Positions 49,114 to 56,701 of a stretch of DNA of 64,000 nt are shown here, piece by piece. The first letter of the stretch is position 1; every line of letters begins with the position of its first letter. The DNA comes from Fen-1135 sp963705275 (GTDB lineage: Bacteria > Desulfobacterota > Syntrophia > Syntrophales > UBA2185), in the NCBI GenBank assembly GCA_963705275.1, contig OY970063.1, positions 1,178,001 to 1,242,000 on the forward strand, given 5' to 3'. The notes beneath the pieces were generated by a model. That model did not search any database. It saw nothing but the letters and a program-made list of their open reading frames with translations, and was not told the origin of the DNA. The translations under genes were made by a program, and so were the position numbers.

Positions 49114-50085
49114 CTAATCGCTGCACCGCTCTTTGAGCGCGGCAATGTCATCCTGAGCAAGGTCGAGGGAATCCGATTGCATCAACCTGTACATTATGGC
49201 CCTGGGATTATCGTTGTGCTTCAATCCCAATGCGTGGCCGAATTCGTGGGCCAGCACGCGCACCAGTCTGTTCTCATCATCAAACTGGTAGATCGTAATT
49301 GTCTGCTTGCCGTCCTTGCTGACATAGTCTCCCCCGCAGAACTCACTGCCCAGCCTCTTGCCAGTATCCTGGGATTTGACGATCTCAAGGTTATAGTTGA
49401 CGGCAATATCATTTATGACAATGGTCATGTTGTTGAGGATATCCGCAATCGCCTTCAATTCTTCCTGACTCTTCTGCAGGCTTTCACGCATGCTGTTCAA
49501 TTCGCCCTTCTCTGCCGTCAGCCGCCTGTAGACAGCCTCCGTTACCGTGCTTCGCTGACGCCCGGCTTCAATCTCGGCATGGTAGGCGGCAAGACGTCTG
49601 TTGTAGAGGCTGGAGTCACTCGCCAGGGCTGAATTTTTTCTTTCGAATTCCGCCTTCAGGTTTTGAAAACGAACCTTCATATCGTCATATGTGCCTTTAG
49701 TGGTACCGATTGCGTAGTGGAGTTTTTTCAGTTTGTCCGCGGCTTCCTGCCTGTAGTCATAGACGAGATTGATCTCTATCTTGCCGTCATGCTCCTCCCG
49801 GAAAAGCGCGCGGGCATATGGCTTTCCCCAGATTGACGCAGACTTTCCCGCCGAATATGAAAACTCCTGCCGACTCAACCCGAACCTCGGATCTATTGTA
49901 CCTATGCGGTAGGTCAGCGGCTCCTGGCACGGGCGGGGCATGCGATAGTATATTATGGCAACGACGATCAGGATGATAAGAAGGAGATAGACCCTCAGGC
50001 TGCTTCTCCCCGATGAGCCCGGTGATCCAGGATGGCTGATTTCAGGTTTCATAGAGTATGCATTTGATGCGGGTCCGGGAGGCAA
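49114..50085 (-). CDS. Membrane-anchored matrixin-like zinc metalloprotease
   Basis: A 323-residue protein with a single N-terminal membrane segment (VYLLLIILIVVAIIYY). The central part, about residues 125-225, is a long coiled coil (NLKAEFERKNSALASDSSLY, KGELNSMRESLQKSQEELK). The C-terminus carries the metzincin motif VLAHEFGHALGLKHNDN (HExxHxxGxxH) and a MYRLMQ (Met-turn IMYRLM). It would be active on the periplasmic side. An ATG at 50052 (MKPEISH) could be the true start; the first 11 residues look unconserved. Substrate unknown. Confidence 0.8.
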   Translation of the reverse strand: MPPGPASNAYSMKPEISHPGSPGSSGRSSLRVYLLLIILIVVAIIYYRMPRPCQEPLTYRIGTIDPRFGLSRQEFSYSAGKSASIWGKPYARALFREEHDGKIEINLVYDYRQEAADKLKKLHYAIGTTKGTYDDMKVRFQNLKAEFERKNSALASDSSLYNRRLAAYHAEIEAGRQRSTVTEAVYRRLTAEKGELNSMRESLQKSQEELKAIADILNNMTIVINDIAVNYNLEIVKSQDTGKRLGSEFCGGDYVSKDGKQTITIYQFDDENRLVRVLAHEFGHALGLKHNDNPRAIMYRLMQSDSLDLAQDDIAALKERCSD

Positions 50086-50308
50086 TGCAATGATTATTGC
50101 ACGGTTTCTCTCTTGGGCCTGCCCTCGAATGTAATCAAATTTTGTTCTCCAGCTCGCGGAGTATAAAAGGAAAGACAGCGGGTGTCAATTGCAATTGGCC
50201 GCCCGGCGGCTCCCGGGAAGATGATAGGACGGTCAGATTTCGAGGCAAATCAAGGTCGACCCGCACCGCCCTCCAATAATTGGCGAAAAACACCCGTAAT
50301 ACTGATGC

Positions 50309-50337
50309 TTGACATAATCAACAAGAAGGCATATATT
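50309..50337 (+). promoter_or_regulatory. Consensus sigma-70-type promoter
   Basis: TTGACA (50309-50314), 17-bp spacer, TATATT (50332-50337). Transcription would start near 50344 and run into the hairpin at 50375-50411 before the small basic protein and DEAD-box gene. The remaining part of the 387-bp gap (50086-50308) shows no feature. Confidence 0.7.
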
Positions 50338-50374
50338 AAGTCAACTTTTAAAGCCGGTTTTGTCTAAATCCCTT

Positions 50375-50411
50375 AACCCCAGAGCTTATAAAAGCGTCGT
50401 GGGGTTTTTTT
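50375..50411 (+). terminator. Intrinsic terminator or attenuator before the RNA-helicase operon
   Basis: AACCCCA (50375-50381) pairs with TGGGGTT (50400-50406) around an 18-nt loop; seven T follow from 50405. It lies only about 30 nt after the inferred transcription start and 60 bp before the first gene. Confidence 0.7.
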
Positions 50412-50472
50412 GGGGCTGTGAGTAATTCCCTCATGAGCGGCATAGACAACGTCGTACGAAGGCAGGAAGAAT

Positions 50473-50652
50473 ATGGCAAGGCAGAGTCAAAACAAGTTCA
50501 TAAAGAGGCAAAAAGAACTTGAGCGCATGCGAAAAGCAAAAGAAAAAATGGCAAGACGACAGAGCAAGAGGGAAACGCTAACAGAGCATGACGAGCCGCT
50601 GACATCAGATCATCCATCATCAGACCCGTCTGGAGAGACCTCAGGCAGCTGA
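50473..50652 (+). CDS. Small highly basic protein in front of the DEAD-box gene
   Basis: A 59-residue frame with AGGAAG upstream: MARQSQNKFIKRQKELERMR then KAKEKMARRQSKRE, a K/R-rich helix, and a polar acidic tail (TEHDEPLTSDHPSSDPSGET). Charge pattern and setting match the protein at 28625-28825. RNA binding is a guess. It is 64 bp upstream of the helicase gene and likely in the same transcript. Confidence 0.7.
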   Translation: MARQSQNKFIKRQKELERMRKAKEKMARRQSKRETLTEHDEPLTSDHPSSDPSGETSGS

Positions 50653-50716
50653 ATAACAATTGTCCGCTGAAGGCGGACTTAGGTTATGCCTCGCCTACAA
50701 ATAAAAAAGGACATTA

Positions 50717-52067
50717 ATGAATTTCAAATCTTTTAATCTACACCCGCATATCGAGGCCGGTATCGAGGCCATGGGCTATGCGGTTCCGACACCAATTCAA
50801 ACCCAGTGCATACCATCAGTATTACAAAACCGTGACGTCATGGGAATGGCCCAGACCGGCACGGGCAAGACCGCCGCGTTTGTGCTTCCCATCCTGCAGC
50901 GATTGATGGACGGCAACCGGAAGCGCGTCCAGTGTCTTATCATCGCCCCCACACGCGAGCTGGCGGAACAAACACACGATCACATCCGGCAACTGGGCCG
51001 GTATACAAAATTGAAGAGCGTCACAGTTTACGGGGGCGTGGAAAAACACATCCAGATCAAGAAACTCCGTGACGGGGTTGAAATCGTCGTGGCCTGCCCG
51101 GGACGGCTGCTCGATCTCATGAACCAGGGCGTCATTGATCTGTCACGCTTGAAAGTGCTTGTGCTGGATGAGGCCGACCGCATGTTCGACATGGGCTTCC
51201 TGCCGGATGTCAGGGAGATCCTGAAGCGGCTGCCGTCCCAGCGTCAGACGATGCTGTTCTCCGCCACCATGCCCGATGACATCAGGGCGCTTGCACGGGA
51301 AGTCCTGCGCAACCCTGTTACCGTCCAGGTCGGCGACAATGCCCCGGTATCCACGGTTTCCCACGCAATTTATACCGGTCGAGCCGCACCTCAAAGCATC
51401 CCTTTTAATGCGGATACTGGACCATACGGACACGGAGTCGGTGCTCATCTTCACCCGCACAAAGGACCGCGCGACACGCCTGGCAAGGCAGATGAAAAAA
51501 GCCGGTTTTGTCGCCGCGTCCCTGCAGGGAGACCTGCCGCAGAACAAGCGACAGGAGGCACTGAACGGTTTCCGTGACGGCAAGTACCAGATCCTGGTGG
51601 CGACTGACATCGCCGCCCGCGGGATAGATGTTTCCCGGATATCGCACGTGATCAATTTCGACATGCCCGACACCGTCGATGCTTACACGCACCGCATCGG
51701 CCGAACGGGACGTGCCGCAAAGACCGGAGACGCCTTTACTTTCGTAACATTGAAGGACAGGGCTTTCGTGTGGGACATTGAGAGGGCTTTAGGCGAAAAG
51801 ATCGAAAGACGGACATTGGGGGACTTCGACTATACAGTGATGACTCCGGGTGGAAACGGCTCGGGAGAAAACGCGCGGCGGTCTCCGAAACAGCGAGGCT
51901 CAACAACTGCCCCGCGGCAGCCCCTGGTGCGGCAGGTCGTTGCTTCCTCCTCGCCGGTGATGCAGCATGCCTCAGGCCTGCGGAACGGGTCGCGGACTAT
52001 TTCCAGGAAGGCCCCTGTCTTTAATTCTTCCCGGTTTAAAGCGCGAAGGCAAGGCGGTATCCGTTGA
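50717..52067 (+). pseudogene. DEAD-box RNA helicase, one frameshift
   Basis: The first frame (to about 51372) has the Q-motif region YAVPTPIQTQCIPSVLQNRD, motif I AQTGTGKTAAF, PTRELAEQT, the DEAD box VLVLDEADRMFDMGF and motif III FSATMP. After HAIY the protein continues in another frame: PVEPHLKASLLMRILDHTDT, VLIFTRTKDRATRLARQMKK, ILVATDIAARGIDVSRISHV and HRIGRTGRAAKTGDAF, with a basic C-terminal tail to 52067. One extra base near 51375 explains the break. The product resembles RhlE-type helicases that unwind structured RNA during cold growth. Intact in the cell if the indel is an assembly error. Confidence 0.85.
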
Positions 52068-52143
52068 TCAGAAAAGTAAGAAATTAAATATACAAAAAAG
52101 AAATAAACAGATATAATGCACCAAATTATATGAAGGAGATGTT

Positions 52144-52455
52144 ATGAATATCTATGTAGGGAATTTGGCTTACACCGTTACGGAAGAAGATTTACGTACA
52201 GCTTTTGGAGAATTCGGGAAGGTAGAGTCTGCGTCCATCATTAAGGACCAGTCCAGCGGCCATTCCAAGGGATTCGGATTTGTAGAGATGCCGTCGACAG
52301 AGGAAGCCCAGGCGGCCATCAGCGGACTCAACGGCAGGGAAGTAAAGGGACGGAAGCTGAATGTGAACGAAGCTCGCCCCCGCACCGACGATCGCCGCGG
52401 TGGTGGCGGCGGTGGCGGCGGAAGACGCCCCGGTGGCAGCAGACCGCGCTATTAG
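52144..52455 (+). CDS. RRM-type RNA-binding protein
   Basis: A 103-residue protein with GAAGGAGA upstream. One RNA-recognition motif with RNP2 IYVGNL (3-8) and RNP1 KGFGFVEM (42-49), ending with a glycine/arginine-rich tail (DDRRGGGGGGGGRRPGGSRP). This is the standard bacterial RRM protein found in cyanobacteria and deltaproteobacteria, often cold-induced. Encoded 77 bp after the DEAD-box helicase; the two and the small basic protein probably form a cold-response RNA unit. Confidence 0.95.
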   Translation: MNIYVGNLAYTVTEEDLRTAFGEFGKVESASIIKDQSSGHSKGFGFVEMPSTEEAQAAISGLNGREVKGRKLNVNEARPRTDDRRGGGGGGGGRRPGGSRPRY

Positions 52456-52724
52456 TAACATTTCCACACCGCTTTAAGAACTTTGAAAATTTCCCATCCT
52501 GTCATTTCGGCAAGATGGAGAAATATTGTCGGCAGTTGGTTAATCATAAGATTCCAACGTTATTGCCCCTTCCCTACCATCTATTCGGGTTAGGTCCGGG
52601 GCTTACCATCGCAGTGACGGCGGGAGCTGATTTTCAAAGGTCTCAGGTGTAAAAAAGAATATCGGGACTATTGCAGTGTTAATTGGCTGAAGTGTCCCAG
52701 CCATAACGTCAAGCATCTTATGCC

Positions 52725-53165
52725 ATGAATAAGCGCCAATCTTTATTTATCATTCTTCTGCCTCTCATTTTCTCCCTCAGTTTTCTTCTGACCTCCTGTA
52801 GAGAAGAGGGAGAAGTCATTTCCAAGCCGGATGAATTCAGGCACGTCTATGAGGCCGACGAAAAGAAGCTCCTTCAGGCCATCGCAGAGGTATTCAAAAG
52901 CAAGGGATACGTACCTGCCGTGATAAATCAGGAGAAGAACCAGGTGGAATCGGATTACCAGATTCAGGATGACTGGAGAACCAAGTGTATAGCACGTGTA
53001 AAAAAGATCGACTGGAAAGAATGTGAGGTTGTGCTTTCCGTCATCACTGAGAAGAAAATCGCAAACGGCTGGGAAATGCGGAGGCTCCTCGGGGCAAGAC
53101 AGTACGACACTTTTTTCAACGCCATCGAACTCCAGCTTTATCAGGAGATGTACAGGGTCAAGTAA
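52725..53165 (+). CDS. Hypothetical lipoprotein
   Basis: A 146-residue protein with lipoprotein signal (LIFSLSFLLTSCREEGE). The mature part contains ADEKKLLQAIAEVFKSKGYVPAVINQEKNQVESDYQIQDDWRTKCIARVKKIDWKECEVVLSVITEKK, an alpha/beta pattern, ending FNAIELQLYQEMYRVK. The general plan resembles small outer-membrane lipoproteins with a ferredoxin-like fold, but no family is recognised. Next gene 15 bp downstream also encodes a lipoprotein. Upstream 269 bp show no clear promoter. Confidence 0.7.
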   Translation: MNKRQSLFIILLPLIFSLSFLLTSCREEGEVISKPDEFRHVYEADEKKLLQAIAEVFKSKGYVPAVINQEKNQVESDYQIQDDWRTKCIARVKKIDWKECEVVLSVITEKKIANGWEMRRLLGARQYDTFFNAIELQLYQEMYRVK

Positions 53166-53180
53166 AGGGGAGGATGCAAA

Positions 53181-53519
53181 ATGAATATGAAACGGAAGAT
53201 TGCTGTGTTGATTCTTGCCATGGCGGCTGTGCTTTTTGTTTTAGGCTGCGCGGAGACAACGAAAGAGCTGCTTGCGGAGGATTATACTAAAATGAATAAT
53301 CAGGAACTCCTTCGCTATTTCTATCGCCTTAACGACGAAATCGAAAAGCAGGAAAAACCGCAGGGACCGGAAATCGGTTTCGGATTGGGCACATTTGGTC
53401 GTGGGTCAGCGCTTGGCATCGGTGCTGCAACCGGTGCGGGGGGATATACGGCTGATGACTTGAGAAAGCGCAGGATCGATGTCCGTATGGAAATGCAAAG
53501 AAGAAATTTGTATCCGTAA
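53181..53519 (+). CDS. Hypothetical small lipoprotein
   Basis: A 112-residue protein with signal IAVLILAMAAVLFVLGCAET (lipobox LGC). The mature part has KMNNQELLRYFYRLNDEIEKQEK (helical), a glycine-rich middle GFGLGTFGRGSALGIGAATGAGG and a C-terminal helix DDLRKRRIDVRMEMQRRNLYP. The glycine-rich segment may insert in a membrane. No named family. GGGGAGG site present; in an operon with the gene at 52725. Confidence 0.7.
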   Translation: MNMKRKIAVLILAMAAVLFVLGCAETTKELLAEDYTKMNNQELLRYFYRLNDEIEKQEKPQGPEIGFGLGTFGRGSALGIGAATGAGGYTADDLRKRRIDVRMEMQRRNLYP

Positions 53520-53551
53520 AAGAAGTTAGAAAAACCACCGATAGAAGATGT

Positions 53552-53956
53552 TCAAATGAACGACACCTCTTTGGTCGCTGACGAGATTACGAAACAGCGG
53601 TCGTTGTTGGATTGAGGATCCGCTGGATGTATGAAGAAGCCAGGGCGGCCGGGCTGGTATCCATGGGTTGTACCTACTAGAACCTCCTCATCTCTGAAAA
53701 CTACCCGTATCTTGCGCCCAACGACAGCTTGATCGGGTTCCCACTCTTTTTTATCTTTATACTCCGGATTCCCTTCGAACGTCTTGACAAAGAAAACTGC
53801 TTTAAGCTCCTGTAGGGACACTAAAATAGGCTTGCTTTCCGGCGGGGCATTCACGGGTAAAAGATGGAATACACCCTTGTTGGGGAAAAAGTCACTGGTC
53901 ACACCCTTATTAATGCGCCCGTCTTGATAGTGAACTACGATCTTATTTTGGATCAT
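53552..53956 (-). CDS. Hypothetical protein
   Basis: A 134-residue, cytoplasmic beta-rich protein with GGAGG near its start. Sequence: MIQNKIVVHYQDGRINKGVT to PNKGVFHLLP, LVSLQELKAVFFVKTFEGNPEY, GRKIRVVFRDEEVLVGTTHGYQPGRPGFFIHPADPQSNNDRCFVI. The form suggests two SH3- or PilZ-like barrels. Proteins of this kind occur in many deltaproteobacteria, to my recollection, without known function. Convergent with the lipoprotein pair. Confidence 0.65.
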   Translation of the reverse strand: MIQNKIVVHYQDGRINKGVTSDFFPNKGVFHLLPVNAPPESKPILVSLQELKAVFFVKTFEGNPEYKDKKEWEPDQAVVGRKIRVVFRDEEVLVGTTHGYQPGRPGFFIHPADPQSNNDRCFVISSATKEVSFI

Positions 53957-54049
53957 CTGTGCCCTCCTCGAATATTATCTATTGTAACATATAAATAACA
54001 GAAAGAGAAAGGGCAAAAGAGCGATGGGGTTAAATCATCGGAGAGCAAT

Positions 54050-54321
54050 GGGGTCAAATCTTTACTCTTGACATTTGGTATAATTTTTCTTGAATTGAGC
54101 AATACTTCTCCTTCAGTTCCGAGTCAACCGCGAGCTTCTGCTGAAATCTCTTTCGGGCCTGACTGACGGCACTATAATCAATTCCACCAACCAGTTTCCC
54201 GATTCCGCTCATTCCCTCGACAGGTTACGTGGCAATATGCGCCAGAAAATTGGATTCTTAGAGGTCTTCCCATGCAAAGTTAATTTATATGCAAGGTGAA
54301 ATGTCAAGAGTAAAGATTTGA
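54050..54321 (-). mobile_element. RAYT-derived miniature element, copy 2 (- orientation)
   Basis: Same 26-bp inverted ends as 34177-34428. On the minus strand it begins MGRPLRIQFSGAYCHVTCRG then NERN, and after a junction the other frame gives IGKLVGGIDYSAVSQARKRF, QQKLAVDSELKEKYCSIQEK, LYQMSRVKI and stop. The second part is the C-terminal HTH-like domain of a RAYT transposase, and the stop codon lies in the terminal repeat. All of the catalytic HuH/Tyr region has been deleted. One end abuts the IS element at 54327. Confidence 0.8.
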
Positions 54322-54349
54322 TCTTCCCCCAGAAAGACGGACACCACAG

Positions 54350-55213
54350 TTAGGAGGCAGCCATTGCGTTTTCGAATGCCATCGGGCTTTGATAGCCAAT
54401 GGCAGAATGCCTGCGCTTCCGGTTGTAGAACAACTCTATATAACTAAAAATGCTCGCCTTGGCTTCAGAGCGCGATTTATAATCTTCAAAACCCACACAC
54501 TCGGTCTTAAGAGAATGTAAGAAGCTCTCCATGGGAGCATTGTCCCAGCAGTTACCTTTCCTGCTCATACTGCACACGATACCTAAATTGTTTAATTGCT
54601 GCTGATAGGATCCTGAAGCGTATTGTACGCCCTGATCAGAATGTAAAAGCACGCCCTTGATATCCCTTCTTTGAGCGGCGGCCATTTTAAGGGCATCTTC
54701 TATGAGCCCTGTACTGTTTTTCTCTCCCATGGACCAGCCTACAATCATCCGGGAGTAAAGATCCATGATCACCGCCAGAAACAGCCATCCTTTCCTGGTC
54801 GGGATAAAGGTAACATCCGAGACCCATTTCTCATTGGCTCTGGCTGCTGTAAAATCTCCACGCAGAACGTTCTCAGCCGGTCTTTTCGTATGTCGTGAAT
54901 CTGTCGTTACAACGAATCGCTTATGCACTTTTGATTGGATGCGCTCTCTGTGCATCAGGTAGGCTATAGTGTTTTTTCCGACCTGCTCTCCCTGATCCAC
55001 CAACTCGGCATGAACGCGGGGTGCTCCATACAGCTCCCTGCTTTCAATATGGGCCTGCCTTATTCTCGTGAGCAAATACCTGTGTCGCTTGGCTCGCATG
55101 CTCTCCGGTCTATCCAGCCAATCATAGTAACCACTCTTGGATACCTCTAGCACCCGACACATAACCGCCACTTTAAACTGCGTTCCCTGCGATCTGATGA
55201 ACCGATACTTCAC
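54350..55213 (-). CDS. IS3-family transposase OrfB (DDE integrase)
   Basis: A 287-residue integrase. HTH_21-type N-terminus MCRVLEVSKSGYYDWLDRPE, then the RVE core: NEKWVSDVTFIPTRKGWLFLAVIMDLYSR (first D), GVLLHSDQGVQYAS (second D) and SRKGNCWDNAPMESFLHSLKTE (catalytic E). The last block, YIELFYNRKRRHSAIGYQSPMAFE, is typical of IS3. Start overlaps orfA by 4 bp; the active enzyme may be made by frameshifting as OrfAB. No damage visible. Confidence 0.95.
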   Translation of the reverse strand: MKYRFIRSQGTQFKVAVMCRVLEVSKSGYYDWLDRPESMRAKRHRYLLTRIRQAHIESRELYGAPRVHAELVDQGEQVGKNTIAYLMHRERIQSKVHKRFVVTTDSRHTKRPAENVLRGDFTAARANEKWVSDVTFIPTRKGWLFLAVIMDLYSRMIVGWSMGEKNSTGLIEDALKMAAAQRRDIKGVLLHSDQGVQYASGSYQQQLNNLGIVCSMSRKGNCWDNAPMESFLHSLKTECVGFEDYKSRSEAKASIFSYIELFYNRKRRHSAIGYQSPMAFENAMAAS

Positions 55214-55512
55214 TTCAGTTCCCGCGCAAAGAACGCTGCGGCTTTTTTTAAGATTTCGTTCTCCTCCCTGACTTGCTCCAACTCGCGTTTTAACCGGGCT
55301 ATTTCTTCTGCCGCGGAGCCTTTTTTAGATCGGTTTCCAGAACCGGGGAAGGCCGCTCCACCACGCTGATCTGTTTTCTCTTTCCATTTGTAAAGCTGAT
55401 TCCTTCTGATTCCTAACTCCCGGGCCAGGTCCGCCGGGTTCTTTTTACCTTCCTCAAGAAGTCGGACAGCTTCAATCTTAAACTCTCGCGTAAATACCTT
55501 CCGCCTTTTCAT
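55210..55512 (-). CDS. IS3-family transposase OrfA
   Basis: A 100-residue protein: MKRRKVFTREFKIEAVRLLE with HTH (LARELGIRRNQLYKWKEK) and a leucine-zipper-like end (EEIARLKRELEQVREENEIL KKAAAFFARELK). It binds the inverted ends and dimerises. Intact; upstream GGAGTG near the right end of the element. Confidence 0.95.
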   Translation of the reverse strand: MKRRKVFTREFKIEAVRLLEEGKKNPADLARELGIRRNQLYKWKEKTDQRGGAAFPGSGNRSKKGSAAEEIARLKRELEQVREENEILKKAAAFFARELK

Positions 55513-55651
55513 TGGACACTCCTTTCAACTTCGTTGTATATTCCTTTTCGAAGTGTCCGTCAAACTGGGGTAGGTTCAATTTGACCCCAATTACCGCCCA
55601 AGATGTTTAAATTCGTGTCGCCGGAAGATTTCGGAAAGCTCTGACTAGGCG

Positions 55652-55954
55652 TTATTTCATCAGCTTCTTTGACTGCTTGACGTATTCATCCTCGGTGATG
55701 TACCCGTCGCCGTTGGCATCCCAGTATTTGCAATTCTTTTCGGCCAGCTTCTTGTCCTTCCAGACGGCATAGCACTCCTGCAAACTAAGCTTGCCGTCCT
55801 TGTCGGTGTCGGCGGACGACACGATGCTCTTGAAGGCTTCCTTCGTCCTGGCATCCGAGGGGCCCACGCCCTGGGCGTTCGCAAGACTGGACGTCAGAAC
55901 GATGGCTGCCGCGAAAAAAACAAGGGCGGCGAATGTAAAACCGGACTTTTCCAT
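55652..55954 (-). CDS. Secreted EF-hand protein
   Basis: A 100-residue protein with GGAGGAG upstream. Signal peptide SGFTFAALVFFAAAIVLTSS...NAQG. Two EF-hand loops: DTDKDGKLSLQE (about residues 49-60) and DANGDGYITEDE (about 79-90), both with the canonical D-x-D-x-D/N-G-x-I/L-x-x-x-E pattern, so Ca2+ binding is likely. Two cysteines (ECYAVW, NCKYW) may form a disulfide in the periplasm. Small calcium-binding proteins of this type are common in proteobacteria; role unknown. Confidence 0.85.
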   Translation of the reverse strand: MEKSGFTFAALVFFAAAIVLTSSLANAQGVGPSDARTKEAFKSIVSSADTDKDGKLSLQECYAVWKDKKLAEKNCKYWDANGDGYITEDEYVKQSKKLMK

Positions 55955-56084
55955 ACTCTCCTCCTTTTCGGGATTGATAAAGTATTGTTTTTTTACGAGA
56001 GAAATATAGGGTAAGTGAGTTTATGTGTCAATGGAATAGTGACCCCAAAAATATGGGGTTGCGAGTTGATGAATGTGAAGCATC

Positions 56085-56360
56085 GAGGTCAAATCTTTAC
56101 TCTTGACATTTGATATAATTTCTCTTGAATTGAGCAGTTTTCTCCTTCAGTTCCGAGTCAACCGCAAGCTTTTTGCTGAAATCTCTTCCTGGCTTGACTG
56201 CCGGCACCATTATCAATTCCACCAACAAGTTTCCCGATTCCGCTCATTCCCTCGACAGGCTACGTGGCAATATGCGCCAGAAAATTGGATTCTTAGAGGT
56301 CTTTCCATGCAAAGTTAATTTATATGCAAGGTGAAATGTCAAGAGTAAAGATTTGACCCC
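56085..56360 (-). mobile_element. RAYT-derived miniature element, copy 3 (- orientation)
   Basis: Ends GAGGTCAAATCTTTACTCTT at the left and AAAGATTTGACCCC at 56360, inverted relative to each other. On the minus strand it starts MERPLRIQFSGAYCHVACRG then NERN. It is nearly identical to copy 2 over its length, apart from scattered substitutions and small indels. No complete RAYT gene is present in the window, so the helper would have to act from elsewhere. Confidence 0.8.
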
Positions 56361-56388
56361 ATTTTCTTTCATTTCTTTCATTTTCTTT

Positions 56389-56667
56389 CTATTTCTGTTT
56401 CTGTGCTATATATTTCTTTATTGCGTAAATAATTCCACCAACAAGAAATGATATTAGTATAGACAATATACCGCCTACAAAGAAAGCTATCACAATAAAT
56501 TTCTCTGGCCCACTTATCATGTGGGCAATAATTAGAAATATTGTAATAGATAATATCCCACTTATGAATGATGCATTGACATATTTCTTATAAGACATAT
56601 GAAATATTAGAGACATCACTATGTTTACAGATACTAATGCAATTATTCCAATCGTTCCTTCACTCAT
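56389..56667 (-). CDS. Small membrane protein downstream of the RHS gene (possible immunity protein)
   Basis: About 92 residues from the ATG at 56667, after GAAGGTG; a TTG at 56682 is also in frame. Three predicted membrane helices: IGIIALVSVNIVMSLIFHM, ASFISGILSITIFLIIAHMI and IVIAFFVGGILSILISFLVG, with a basic end AIKKYIAQKQK. No family recognised. The AT-rich codon use differs from most neighbours, and it lies 35 bp after the RHS stop on the same strand, the position where RHS immunity genes are found. Confidence 0.6.
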   Translation of the reverse strand: MSEGTIGIIALVSVNIVMSLIFHMSYKKYVNASFISGILSITIFLIIAHMISGPEKFIVIAFFVGGILSILISFLVGGIIYAIKKYIAQKQK

Positions 56668-56701
56668 GTCACCTTCACCCAAGATTTCTTTATTACTCTT
56701 C

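Larger units (their letters stand above)
54327..55570 (-). mobile_element. IS3-family insertion sequence
   Basis: About 1.24 kb with imperfect inverted ends: CCCCAGAAAGACGGACAC (54327-54344) and, inverted, CCCCAGTTTGACGGACAC (55553-55570). It contains orfA and orfB as expected. I cannot identify a clear target-site duplication. Its left end lies 5 bp from copy 2 of the RAYT-derived element, and the sequence right of it (TTTGACCCC) resembles an end of that element. Confidence 0.85.

Noticed and set aside
48308..49117. A 269-codon frame opposite the M20 amidohydrolase
   Set aside because: Antisense shadow; the amidohydrolase has all catalytic motifs on the other strand.
50375..50411. Hairpin as end of the matrixin-like protease transcript
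   Set aside because: That gene runs leftward; the T run is oriented for + strand transcription and follows a + strand promoter.
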